Source: Clostridiales bacterium (GTDB lineage Bacteria; Bacillota; Clostridia; WRLR01). Taken from it: DNA of 6,717 nucleotides. The notes beneath the pieces were generated by a model. That model saw only the letters and a list, made by a program, of their open reading frames with translations, ran no database searches and was not told where the DNA came from. The position numbers and the translations under genes are program-made. Where the stretch lies: positions 1-6,717 of the forward strand of contig JAISFK010000107.1 in assembly GCA_031263625.1 (NCBI GenBank), in the 5' to 3' direction. Shown one piece after another: positions 1 to 6,055 of the stretch. Every line of letters starts with the position of its first letter. The first letter of the stretch is position 1.

Positions 1-606
1 CCACACTGCGCGGGACACCCGCGCCCCCCCCGCGGCTCCGCCGAGGACGGCGTCCCGCCGAGCGTTGCCGGCCCGGCTGTCGCCGGCCGGCGAGCCCGCC
101 GCGAACGGCAGCAGCAAAAGCGCCGCGCAGGAAACGATGAGGCGCAACAGATAGCTCCGCCTCGCGCGGGGCTTGCGGCGCCTGCTGGGCTTGCGCGGCC
201 CGCCTCGCGCGTCCGGTTCATGTTGCCAGGCGCGCGCGCCCGGCTCTGGCGGCCCGCCGTGCGCGTCCAGTTCCTGAGGCCCAAAATGCGCACAATGTTC
301 CGGCAACTCGGCGCATGCGCCCTGTTCCTGTTGCTGGTCGCGCAAATCCGGAAGGCCCTCGCCGCCTCGCCCATCCTGCGGATGCCCGTCCTGCCTGTCC
401 CAGCTGTTCTGCAGCTGTTGCCTGTCCCGCCCGCGCCGCCCGCGCCGCAAGCCCTGCCAGATTCGCGCCCGCATCGCGCCAAACGCGCTCCATATGCGCC
501 TGCCCCAGCTGTTTTGCGCCTTTGGCGCCTTCCGCGCCCTGCGCGCCAAGCGTACTGTCTTTTTTTGCGTCACTGTCCCGCCCTCGTTTTGCGCAAAATA
601 GTGCAT
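1..606 (-). CDS. N-terminal part of a membrane-anchored protein, possibly an AraC-type regulator or sensor kinase (partial, runs off left edge)
   Basis: This minus-strand frame has no stop from the ATG at 606-604 to base 1 (202 codons), so the gene continues beyond the window. Near codons 141-165 (bases about 186-112) a cluster of Arg and Lys (RRRKPRARRSYLLR) is followed by a hydrophobic run (LIVSCAALLLLPFAAG). This is the usual N-terminal layout of membrane-anchored AraC-type regulators and sensor kinases found next to LplB/YtcP transporters in Bacillota. That identity is inferred from layout and context; no catalytic or DNA-binding domain lies inside the window. The first 140 residues are hydrophilic, rich in Gln, Gly, Arg and Pro, and far longer than the 10-20 residues usual before such a segment. 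Two starts are possible: ATG 606 behind AGGGGGGG (13-nt spacer), or GTG 573-571 behind GAGGG (7-nt spacer). An ATG at 474-472 or a TTG next to the hydrophobic run are further options. In DNA this GC-rich a long open frame is weak evidence; the basic-plus-hydrophobic pattern is the main support. Confidence 0.42.
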   Translation of the reverse strand, partial: MHYFAQNEGGTVTQKKTVRLARRARKAPKAQNSWGRRIWSAFGAMRARIWQGLRRGRRGRDRQQLQNSWDRQDGHPQDGRGGEGLPDLRDQQQEQGACAELPEHCAHFGPQELDAHGGPPEPGARAWQHEPDARGGPRKPSRRRKPRARRSYLLRLIVSCAALLLLPFAAGSPAGDSRAGNARRDAVLGGAAGGARVSRAVW

Positions 607-754
607 ATCTTTTCTTGCGCCCCCCCTCGCAATAGCGGCATTACAAAAAATAAGAGTTGAAAATCCAGAAAAATTGCCATACTTTTGAATAAGGGGACAT
701 ATTGATATTGGAACATATTTATAAAAGAAAATCAAGCCATTTGGGGGTAGTTGC
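607..754. promoter_or_regulatory. AT-rich divergent intergenic region with candidate promoter for the transporter genes
   Basis: This short gap separates two divergent reading frames and is strikingly AT-rich (about 630-740) compared with the very GC-rich flanks, as expected for a shared promoter region. On the plus strand TTGCCA (674-679) lies 18 bases before CATATT (698-703), a weak sigma-70-like pair. Another TTGAAA (657-662) has only poor -10 partners. No clear operator palindrome is visible. The promoter call is inferred from composition and these weak matches; the one for the minus-strand gene cannot be placed. Confidence 0.35.
743..747 (+). promoter_or_regulatory. Ribosome binding site supporting the GTG start at 755
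   Basis: GGGGG (within TTGGGGGTAG) lies 7 bases before GTG 755. It is the only good Shine-Dalgarno-like site I see upstream of the conserved permease core. It therefore favours translation of the long N-terminal head over a start at the internal ATGs (812, 884), which lack such sites. Confidence 0.5.
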
Positions 755-1948
755 GTGACACGCTTTTTCCCACTCTTTTTCGCAGGGCCTTGCGCGCCCG
801 CGCCAGCGCGCATGGCAGCGGCGCCAGCGCCCGCAGGCTCGCCTGTGCGCCATTCCGGGCCAGCGCCCGCCCTTGCGCCCGCAATGTTGCCCGCGTCCGC
901 AGGCCCGCCCGCAACGCCGTCTGCGCCCTCGCCCGCGCGCCATCCCGCGAACCCGGCCCGGCACATTCAAGCCCGGTGCGCCCAGATCCGGCATGCCCAG
1001 GCCAGGAGCGCCCCGGCCCGCCGGCCCGCCGGATCCGCCGGCTCCGGCGCGCTGCGCAGGCAGATCTGGGCGCACCGCCACTACTACTTGCTGCTCCTGC
1101 CCGCGTTCGTCTATATCTGCCTGTTCAGCTACGCGCCGCTCTACGGGCTGCAGATCGCCTTCAAGGACTTCTACGGCTCGCTCGGGATACTGGGCAGCCC
1201 GTGGGTCGGCTTCAAGCACTTTTCCGACTTCTTCAGCGGCTTTTACTTCTGGCGAACGTTCGGCAACACCATTATTTTGTCGGCCTATTCCCTCGCCATA
1301 AACTTCCCGGTGCCGATCATCCTGGCGCTCATGCTGAACGAGCTGAAAAGCGCGCGCTACAAAAAGTTCGCGCAGACCGCCCTGTACGCGCCGCACTTTA
1401 TCTCGGTCGTGGTGATGGTCGGCATTCTGCACACGATGTTCTCCCCTTCCATAGGCGTCGTGAACACCGCGCTCGAGGCGCTGGGGCGCGAGCGCGTGTA
1501 TTTTATGGCGCTGCCCAGGCTGTTCCGCGCCATGTACGTGCTCTCCGGGACATGGCAGGAGATGGGCTGGGCGGCCGTCATCTACATAGCCGCGCTCGCC
1601 GGCGTGGACCCGGCGCTGCACGAGTCCGCGCGCATAGACGGCGCCTCGCGCCTGCAGCGCATAATCCACATCAACCTGCCCTGCATCAGCACGACGATTA
1701 TACTGCTTCTCATTCTCTCCATTGGCGGCCTTATAAACGTCGGCTACGAGAAGATCTACCTGATGCAGAACGAGGTCAACCTTGAGGTGTCGGAGGTCAT
1801 ATCCACGCTCGTATACAAGCGCGGCATCATAAACAACAGGGTGAGCTTTTCCACGGCTGTCGGGCTGTTCAACAACGTCGTCAACTTGGCCCTGCTGGTT
1901 TCCGCGAACTTTATTGCGGGCCGGCTGAGCAGGGAGAGCCTGTTCTGA
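755..1948 (+). CDS. lplB: LplB-type carbohydrate ABC transporter permease with an unusual N-terminal extension
   Basis: Membrane permease of a CUT1-type sugar importer; with the next gene product it would form the channel for an oligosaccharide or sugar derivative of unknown identity. From about residue 101 the protein matches the LplB pattern: HYYLLLLPAFVYICLFSYAPLYGLQIAFKDF, written here in parts as a first membrane segment (110-130) then GLQIAFKDF, GSPWVGFKHF (148-156), YAPHFISVVVMVG (211-223), YVLSGTWQEMGW (261-272), and the EAA cytoplasmic loop ESARIDGASRLQRIIHINLP (290-309), which in this family contacts the ATPase. It ends with NFIAGRLSRESLF, as LplB proteins do. About six membrane segments are visible. 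Residues 1-100 are Ala/Pro/Arg-rich and have no place in the usual protein of about 300-320 residues. The GTG start at 755 is chosen for its GGGGG site 7 bases upstream; a later start cannot be excluded. It is followed 49 bases later by the partner permease. No ATPase gene lies nearby. The family is certain; the start and substrate are not. Confidence 0.9.
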   Translation: MTRFFPLFFAGPCAPAPARMAAAPAPAGSPVRHSGPAPALAPAMLPASAGPPATPSAPSPARHPANPARHIQARCAQIRHAQARSAPARRPAGSAGSGALRRQIWAHRHYYLLLLPAFVYICLFSYAPLYGLQIAFKDFYGSLGILGSPWVGFKHFSDFFSGFYFWRTFGNTIILSAYSLAINFPVPIILALMLNELKSARYKKFAQTALYAPHFISVVVMVGILHTMFSPSIGVVNTALEALGRERVYFMALPRLFRAMYVLSGTWQEMGWAAVIYIAALAGVDPALHESARIDGASRLQRIIHINLPCISTTIILLLILSIGGLINVGYEKIYLMQNEVNLEVSEVISTLVYKRGIINNRVSFSTAVGLFNNVVNLALLVSANFIAGRLSRESLF

Positions 1949-1983
1949 GGCATGGCAAGGCAAAGGGCCCCGCAATATTGGAT

Positions 1984-1990
1984 GGAGGTG
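1984..1990 (+). promoter_or_regulatory. Ribosome binding site for the TTG start at 1998
   Basis: GGAGGTG is a near-perfect Shine-Dalgarno sequence placed 7 bases before TTG 1998. It decides the start of the second permease, because no ATG or GTG in that frame fits as well and the resulting N-terminus has the normal family length. Confidence 0.75.
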
Positions 1991-1997
1991 GCAGATT

Positions 1998-2888
1998 TTG
2001 AGATTGCGCGAAACGAAAGGCGACGCCGTTTCATACGGCGTGATAAACGCGCTCGTCGTTTTTTTGCTGGCGATGGTCCTGTACCCGATCATCTACGTCA
2101 TATCCTGCTCCGTCAGCTCGCCCGACCTGGTGGCGTCCGGAAAAATCCTGTTTTTCCCGAGGGGCGTCAACCTGATGGGCTACAGGCGGGTGTTCCAGGA
2201 TCCGGCGATCATGTCGGGCTACGCCAACACGCTGTTCTATACGGTCGCCGGCACGGCGATCAATCTGGCGGTGACGGTGCCCGCCGGCTACGCGATGGCC
2301 AGGAAGGGCCTCCCCGGAGGCAGGGTCATCACGCTGCTGTTCCTGTTCACGATGTATTTTTCGGGCGGGATGGTGCCCCTGTTCATGCTCATCAAGAACC
2401 TGCGCCTGTACAACACGCGCTGGGCGCTGCTGCTGCTGGGCGCGTTCTCCATGTACAACTGCATCATATGCCGCTCGTTCTTCGCGTCCGTGCCGCGCGA
2501 GCTGACCGAGGCGGCGGAGATAGACGGCTGCAACCCGATCCGGGCGTTCGTGCAAGTCGTGCTGCCCGTGTCCCAGGCGCTGCTGGGCGTCATGACGCTG
2601 TATTTTGCCGTGGGCCACTGGAACAGCTACTTCAACGCGATGATGTACACGTCGGACCAGGCCATACAGCCGCTGCAGCTCGTGCTGCGCAAGATCCTCG
2701 TGCTGGAGCAGGAGCAGACCGCCATGATGCAGGCCGCGTCGGACGAGTACCTGGCCGAGCAGAGCAAGCTACGGGAGCTGATAAAATATTCCGTGATCGT
2801 CGTGTCGTCGCTGCCGGTCATGGTGCTGTACCCGTTTTTGCAGCGCTACTTCGTGAAGGGCGTCATGATCGGGTCGGTAAAGGGCTAG
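1998..2888 (+). CDS. ytcP: YtcP/LplC-type carbohydrate ABC transporter permease
   Basis: Second membrane subunit of the sugar importer, partner of the LplB-type protein. The 296-residue length is normal for the family. The N-terminus starts at TTG with a short basic stretch and a first membrane segment (about 14-38), followed by a loop with SSPDLVASGKILFFPRG, typical of YtcP/LplC proteins. FTMYFSGGMVPLFMLIKNL (117-135) is a characteristic segment. The EAA loop reads EAAEIDGCNPIRAFVQVVLP (171-190) and carries the conserved Glu-Ala-Ala and Gly. It is followed by GHWNSYFNAMMY (206-217), and the end (RYFVKGVMIGSVKG) matches the usual C-terminus of the family. The gene is probably co-transcribed with the permease 49 bases upstream. 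A 202-base gap with a hairpin and a repeat separates it from the lipoprotein gene, so the binding protein may be expressed separately or at a different level. The substrate is unknown. Confidence 0.94.
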   Translation: MRLRETKGDAVSYGVINALVVFLLAMVLYPIIYVISCSVSSPDLVASGKILFFPRGVNLMGYRRVFQDPAIMSGYANTLFYTVAGTAINLAVTVPAGYAMARKGLPGGRVITLLFLFTMYFSGGMVPLFMLIKNLRLYNTRWALLLLGAFSMYNCIICRSFFASVPRELTEAAEIDGCNPIRAFVQVVLPVSQALLGVMTLYFAVGHWNSYFNAMMYTSDQAIQPLQLVLRKILVLEQEQTAMMQAASDEYLAEQSKLRELIKYSVIVVSSLPVMVLYPFLQRYFVKGVMIGSVKG

Positions 2889-2914
2889 GCTTTTTATAGT
2901 TCTTTTGATTCATC

Positions 2915-2973
2915 GCGCGGCGCCCGGCGCTCCCTTGCGCGCAATGCGCGGGGCGGGCGCGGGCCGCGCTTTT
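2915..2973 (+). terminator. GC-rich hairpin followed by a short T run after the second permease
   Basis: GCGCGGCGCCCG (2915-2926) can pair with CGGGC (2954-2958) and GCCGCGC (2963-2969), leaving a 4-base bulge (2959-2962) in the right arm. TTTT (2970-2973) follows directly. The loop is long (27 bases) and itself GC-rich. This fits a weak or attenuating intrinsic terminator, or a stabilising 3' structure for the permease mRNA. The pairing is visible; the role is inferred. Confidence 0.4.
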
Positions 2974-3021
2974 GAATAGGCGTTATGCGATATTGCTATA
3001 CTATGATATTGCTATACTATG
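2972..3021 (+). promoter_or_regulatory. Candidate promoter(s) before the lipoprotein gene, extended -10 type
   Basis: TGCTATACT occurs twice (2994-3002 and 3010-3018), each a TGn-extended -10 box with TATACT close to consensus. TTGAAT (2972-2977) lies 19 bases before the first; the second has no clear -35. Transcription from here would give the lipoprotein its own mRNA, as is common for binding proteins needed in excess over permeases. The site is inferred from motif matches. Confidence 0.4.
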
Positions 3022-3052
3022 GTATTGCGAATTGGCATTGCGATATTGCGAT
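2989..3052 (+). repeat. Short tandem repeats of 16 bp and 8 bp
   Basis: GATATTGCTATACTAT occurs twice in perfect tandem (2989-3004, 3005-3020). A degenerate third unit follows (3021-3036, beginning GGTATTGC). Then ATTGCGAT occurs twice (3037-3044, 3045-3052). The array covers most of the AT-rich leader upstream of the lipoprotein ribosome binding site and contains the promoter-like boxes described separately. Confidence 0.85.
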
Positions 3053-3074
3053 ATGCGCCGCACATTATATTTTT

Positions 3075-3086
3075 AGGGGAGGAAGG
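3075..3086 (+). promoter_or_regulatory. Ribosome binding site for the lipoprotein start at 3091
   Basis: AGGGGAGGAAGG contains GGAGG 8 bases before ATG 3091. This selects 3091 over the in-frame upstream start at 3019, which would place about 24 non-signal-like residues in front of the signal peptide. Confidence 0.8.
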
Positions 3087-3090
3087 ACAC

Positions 3091-4872
3091 ATGGGCATGA
3101 ACATGAGAGGCAGAGGCAAGACTGGGCGAAGCAAGATTTTGGCCAGGCGCGCGGCGCTCGCCATGGCCGCGCTGCTGCTCGCGGGCCTGATCGCGGCCTG
3201 CGGGAGCGGGGGCGGCGGGGGCGCCACAACAGCCGCGCCCGCTGCGGAGGCCACGACGGCCGCGCCAGCGGAAACCGGCGCCGCCGAGGCGGAGGCGCCC
3301 GCGGCGGGCTCGCAGTCGGAATCGACGGCGGCCGCAGCGGCGGCGACAACCGAGGCGGCGGCGACGGCCGAGGCCGCCGAGCCATCGGCGTACCCCATCG
3401 TGCAGGAGCCGATAACGGTCAGCGTCATGGTGATCAACAAGGACATGGAGAGCACGCGCATGATCTGGGACGATCTGTCCGCGCTGACGAACATCAGCTT
3501 CGAGTTCTTCTCCATACCGGAGGAGCAGGTCGCCGCGTACATGGCGGCGGGCGACTGGCCGGATCTGTTTCAGGACACGATGGCCGCCACGTACCTGAAC
3601 GACTACGGCGTAATGGGCGGCAGGCTCGCCGACTACCGCGAGCTGCTGCAGTACATGCCGTATCTGCAGCAGACGCTCGCCGAATACCCCGACGCGCTCA
3701 AGGCCGTGACCGAGACGAACGGCGCCGTCTACCAGCTGCCGTGCGTCCAGAAGGCCGTCACCGACCCCGTCGTGCGCGTGCATTTTCGCAAGGACAACCT
3801 GGCCAACGCCGGCCTGGAAATGCCCAACACGACAGAGGAGTTCGCGAGCGCGCTCAAAACGCTGAAGGAGAAATCGGGCACGTACCCGCTGGAGCTGAGG
3901 GCGAAATCCTTCGGCACCGATGGCTACCCCTACTTTGAGCGCTGGATCTTCGCCGCGTTCGGCGACATGGACAACATGGACTACGAGGACGCGGGCGACG
4001 GCGCGACCGTGGCGTGGAACCGCTGGACCGAGCAGTACAGAAACATGCTGATCTATGTGAACCGCCTGTACGCCGAGGGGCTTCTGGATCCGGAGTTCCT
4101 GACCATGGACGACGCCCTTCTCGAGTCGCTCGCCAAGGAGGGCAAGGCCACGTTCTTCGAGGGCGCCGGACAGCTGCTCACGGCTGAGGACTTCCCGAGC
4201 GGCAAGGTCGAGGTCGGCGTCATGTGGCCCCTGACGTCCGAGTTCAACTCCACGAAGCACGCGCTGGGGGCCAACTACGTGCTGGGCACGAACTTGGCCA
4301 TAAACAATGCGTCCGCGTACAAGGTTGAGATAGCGAAGGCGCTGGACACCTCATATGCCACGAGCGAGGTCGCGCCCGGCTCCAACTTCTACGCCGCCAA
4401 CTGGTGCTATGGGGCCGAGGGCTACACCTGGGAGTGGACGAACGCGGAGCACACGGAGTACGCGCAGATCACGCCGCCTGAGTTCGGCGACATCACGTTC
4501 AGCGAGCTGCAGTTCAAAAACATAATCTATGCCCTCGCCGGGCGTCAGGACACGTGGAAGAACGCGGTCACGAACACGCCGGGCAACAGCCACGAGCGCC
4601 AGATAGGCTACAGGGACAACATGCTACCGTACATGACAAAGCCCTCGTTCCCGTCGAGCTTCCTGAAGTTCACGCCGGAGGAGCAGTCGGTGATCGACAG
4701 CTACAAGCCCGAGATCGACGCATATGTGAACGAAATGCGCGGCAAGTTCATCACGGGGCTGCTGGACATCGAGGCCGAGTGGGACGCCTACGTGGCGCAG
4801 CTGCACAGCATGGGGCAGGACGACGTGCTCGCGCAGCATCAGGCGTCGTATGACAGGTGGAACGGGAAATAA
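3091..4872 (+). CDS. Extracellular sugar-binding lipoprotein of the ABC importer
   Basis: Probable substrate-binding protein (593 residues) that would capture a sugar outside the membrane and deliver it to the two permeases encoded upstream. The start has a strong GGAGG site 8 bases before it. The signal peptide has a basic head (Arg6 to Arg20), a hydrophobic core (21-34) and a lipobox ending IAAC; Cys37 would be lipid-modified after cleavage. Residues 38-100 form a low-complexity tether of Gly, Ala, Thr, Glu and Pro, longer than most. The binding-protein core starts near residue 101 (YPIVQEPITVSVMV) and carries features usual in LplA-like proteins: GDWPDLFQD, ADYRELLQYMPYLQQ, NGAVYQLP, RKDNLANAGLEMPNTTEEF, NRLYAEGLLDPEF and a C-terminal helix near WDAYVAQLHSMG. 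These support the family but do not identify the sugar. The core is complete, with no frameshift. The permease-to-lipoprotein order is the normal one for this class of locus. Confidence 0.93.
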   Translation: MGMNMRGRGKTGRSKILARRAALAMAALLLAGLIAACGSGGGGGATTAAPAAEATTAAPAETGAAEAEAPAAGSQSESTAAAAAATTEAAATAEAAEPSAYPIVQEPITVSVMVINKDMESTRMIWDDLSALTNISFEFFSIPEEQVAAYMAAGDWPDLFQDTMAATYLNDYGVMGGRLADYRELLQYMPYLQQTLAEYPDALKAVTETNGAVYQLPCVQKAVTDPVVRVHFRKDNLANAGLEMPNTTEEFASALKTLKEKSGTYPLELRAKSFGTDGYPYFERWIFAAFGDMDNMDYEDAGDGATVAWNRWTEQYRNMLIYVNRLYAEGLLDPEFLTMDDALLESLAKEGKATFFEGAGQLLTAEDFPSGKVEVGVMWPLTSEFNSTKHALGANYVLGTNLAINNASAYKVEIAKALDTSYATSEVAPGSNFYAANWCYGAEGYTWEWTNAEHTEYAQITPPEFGDITFSELQFKNIIYALAGRQDTWKNAVTNTPGNSHERQIGYRDNMLPYMTKPSFPSSFLKFTPEEQSVIDSYKPEIDAYVNEMRGKFITGLLDIEAEWDAYVAQLHSMGQDDVLAQHQASYDRWNGK

Positions 4873-4944
4873 CAGGCCGCAGCGCGGCTCGGCAACTCGG
4901 CGACAGCTCGGCGCGACATCACGGAGGGGGCGCGGCCCGCATAG

Positions 4945-5580
4945 CCGCGCAAAAAAATCGCATTAACAGAGGAGTCCGCCGCAACCTTCGCGGGCGCGCT
5001 GGCGGGCGTGGACGCGATTCTGGCAAGCGAGGGCGCGGCGCAGGGCGCCATAGACGCGGCCGCGGAGGCGCTGGCCGCAGCGACGGACGGCCTTGCCGTA
5101 GCGGACGCCTACTCAGCCTACGGCGAGCTCGCGGGGCTACTGCTCGGCGCGGCGAAGCTCGACGGGCGCGACTACACGGCCGCCTCGTGGGCGAATTTGC
5201 GGGCGGACGGGGGCGAGGCGCTGCTGAATATAGCGCTGAGGCCGGCGCGAGCGGATCAGGCGTCCGTTTCGCTGATATTGAGCCACCTCGACATAGCGCG
5301 CGGGGCGGGCGGCGGCGAGCCGGAACTGGCCGACGCGGGCATAGACGCCTCGGTGGCGGTCACGGCGCTCCGGATCTACAGCCGGTTCGACATAAACCGC
5401 GACGGGGCGGTGACGCTCGTGGACGTGGACATCGCGCGCGCGGGCCTCGGGGCGCGGCGGGCGCCAGACGGGAGCTGGGAATCCGAGCGGCTCGGCCGTT
5501 GCGACCTGGACGGCAACAGCATCGTGGAGATCGCGGACCTGACGCTCGCCATGGCAAAATACGAATCAACCGTGCCGTAG
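4945..5580 (+). pseudogene. 5'-truncated remnant of a secreted protein with FIVAR-like and dockerin-like segments
   Basis: The frame opens after a TAG (4942-4944) and ends at TAG 5578-5580. Similarity begins abruptly near 4960 (ALTEESAATFAGALAGVDA), in the middle of what looks like a FIVAR domain, a helical repeat found in large cell-surface proteins. A second, poorer FIVAR-like stretch follows (KLDGRDYTAASWANL). Near the C-terminus are two calcium-loop motifs of dockerin type: DINRDGAVTLVD (5389-5424) and DLDGNSIVEIAD (5503-5538), each with acidic or polar residues at loop positions 1, 3, 5, 9 and 12. Dockerins usually bind cohesins, or act as pairing modules, at the ends of secreted enzymes. 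There is no signal peptide. GAGGAG (4969-4974) is not followed by a usable start at the right distance, and GTG 5008 is 33 bases away with no good site of its own. I therefore read it as the surviving C-terminal end of a lost gene. A short expressed protein from GTG 5008 (190 residues) is the alternative. Confidence 0.6.
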
Positions 5581-5615
5581 CCGGCACCCCCCATTTGTAC
5601 GGGCCTTTCCAATCG

Positions 5616-5651
5616 ATAAGGCGCCCGGCGGGAAACCGCCGGGCGCCTTAT
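5616..5651 (+). terminator. Perfect 16-bp hairpin with GAAA loop, probable intrinsic terminator
   Basis: ATAAGGCGCCCGGCGG (5616-5631) pairs completely with 5636-5651 around the tetraloop GAAA (5632-5635), a stable GNRA loop. The T content after the stem is modest (TATACTCGTCTT), so termination may rely on the strong stem. It lies 35 bases after the dockerin-like frame and separates the transporter block from the toxin-antitoxin cassette. Confidence 0.8.
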
Positions 5652-5695
5652 ACTCGTCTTATGCTCTGGTGGCGGTTGCCGCAGCGGCCGATTGC

Positions 5696-5758
5696 TTGAC
5701 ACATACTCAAATGCTCGTCAGTATAGAGAATTGCTCGGAATTGTGCTATGATATAAGC
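5696..5758 (+). promoter_or_regulatory. Candidate promoter of the toxin-antitoxin cassette
   Basis: TGCTATGAT (5745-5753) is an extended -10 box, 41 bases before the antitoxin ATG. A perfect TTGACA lies at 5696-5701, too far from it, but 20 bases before TATAGA (5722-5727), so a second, upstream promoter is possible. In TA operons of this kind the antitoxin, alone or with the toxin, usually represses its own promoter. No clear operator palindrome is obvious here. Confidence 0.45.
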
Positions 5759-5778
5759 AGGAACGAAGTACGCATTGC

Positions 5779-5785
5779 AGGGGGA
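5779..5785 (+). promoter_or_regulatory. Ribosome binding site for the antitoxin start at 5795
   Basis: AGGGGGA lies 9 bases before ATG 5795. It selects this start over an upstream in-frame start near 5669, which would overlap the promoter-like sequences and add residues foreign to the family. Confidence 0.7.
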
Positions 5786-5794
5786 AGCGCGAGT

Positions 5795-6055
5795 ATGGTT
5801 TACAGACAAATTGTGAGCGCGGATGCGCTGTCAGGCGTGATAGCGATGCCGCCAATATTCAGGAACAAGCGAGTGGAAGTTATTATACGGGAAGCGCCCG
5901 AAACCGTACCAGCGCCCAAAATCGACATGGCGAGCATCGGGCGCATGATGGACGGATCAATCACGCACTCGCTTATTGGCATTGTGCCGAATAGCGGCAA
6001 GACGCTTGAGGACTATAGGGCGGAAAGGCTTTCCAAGTATGACCGTGCTGATTGA
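5795..6055 (+). CDS. Antitoxin of a PIN-domain toxin-antitoxin pair
   Basis: Small 86-residue protein expected to bind and silence the PIN-domain toxin encoded by the overlapping next gene, and probably to control their shared promoter. The N-terminus (MVYRQIVSADALSGVIAMPP, then NKRVEVII at 24-31) resembles the short beta-strand DNA-binding heads of antitoxins from Bacillota. The C-terminal part ends with a conserved-looking toxin-contact tail: SLIGIVPNSGKTLEDYRAERLSKYD (59-83), seen here as SLIGIVP, then SGKTLEDYRAERLSKYD. That LEDYRxERLxKY ending is common in antitoxins paired with PIN toxins. The start has an AGGGGGA site 9 bases upstream. The stop codon lies 17 bases inside the toxin gene, pointing to coupled translation. 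Codon choice is less GC-extreme than in the transporter genes. The role is inferred from sequence pattern and gene order. Confidence 0.85.
   Translation: MVYRQIVSADALSGVIAMPPIFRNKRVEVIIREAPETVPAPKIDMASIGRMMDGSITHSLIGIVPNSGKTLEDYRAERLSKYDRAD

Noticed and set aside
220..660. Plus-strand open frame of 146 codons rich in Pro, Ala and Leu
   Set aside because: No good ribosome site and no recognisable domain. It is antisense to the frame with the basic-plus-hydrophobic pattern, and most frames are open in DNA this GC-rich.
719..2092. Long minus-strand frame (457 codons) opposite the first permease
   Set aside because: It is the antisense shadow of a clearly recognised permease, has a composition without structure (Arg, Gly, His, Gln rich) and no supporting start signal.
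2989..3052. CRISPR-like array
   Set aside because: Units of 16 and 8 bp abut directly with no spacers and no cas genes nearby, so this is a simple tandem repeat.
2889..3090. A missing ABC ATPase gene or a hidden small gene in the gap between permease and lipoprotein
   Set aside because: The gap is too short for an ATPase and shows only hairpin, repeats and a ribosome site. Importers of this class often use a shared ATPase encoded elsewhere.
3109..3156. Tat-type signal in the lipoprotein because of the Arg19-Arg20 pair
   Set aside because: The residues around the pair do not fit the Tat consensus, and a normal lipobox with a Sec-like hydrophobic core explains the N-terminus.
3073..4260. Long minus-strand frame (395 codons) opposite the lipoprotein gene
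   Set aside because: Antisense shadow of a well-supported binding protein; long frames on this strand follow from GC-rich codon use.
4857..5699. Plus-strand frame of 280 codons overlapping the dockerin-like fragment
   Set aside because: Gly/Arg-rich translation with no domain pattern; the overlapping frame carries two correct calcium-loop motifs, so this one is a shadow. It also reads through the strong hairpin at 5616-5651.
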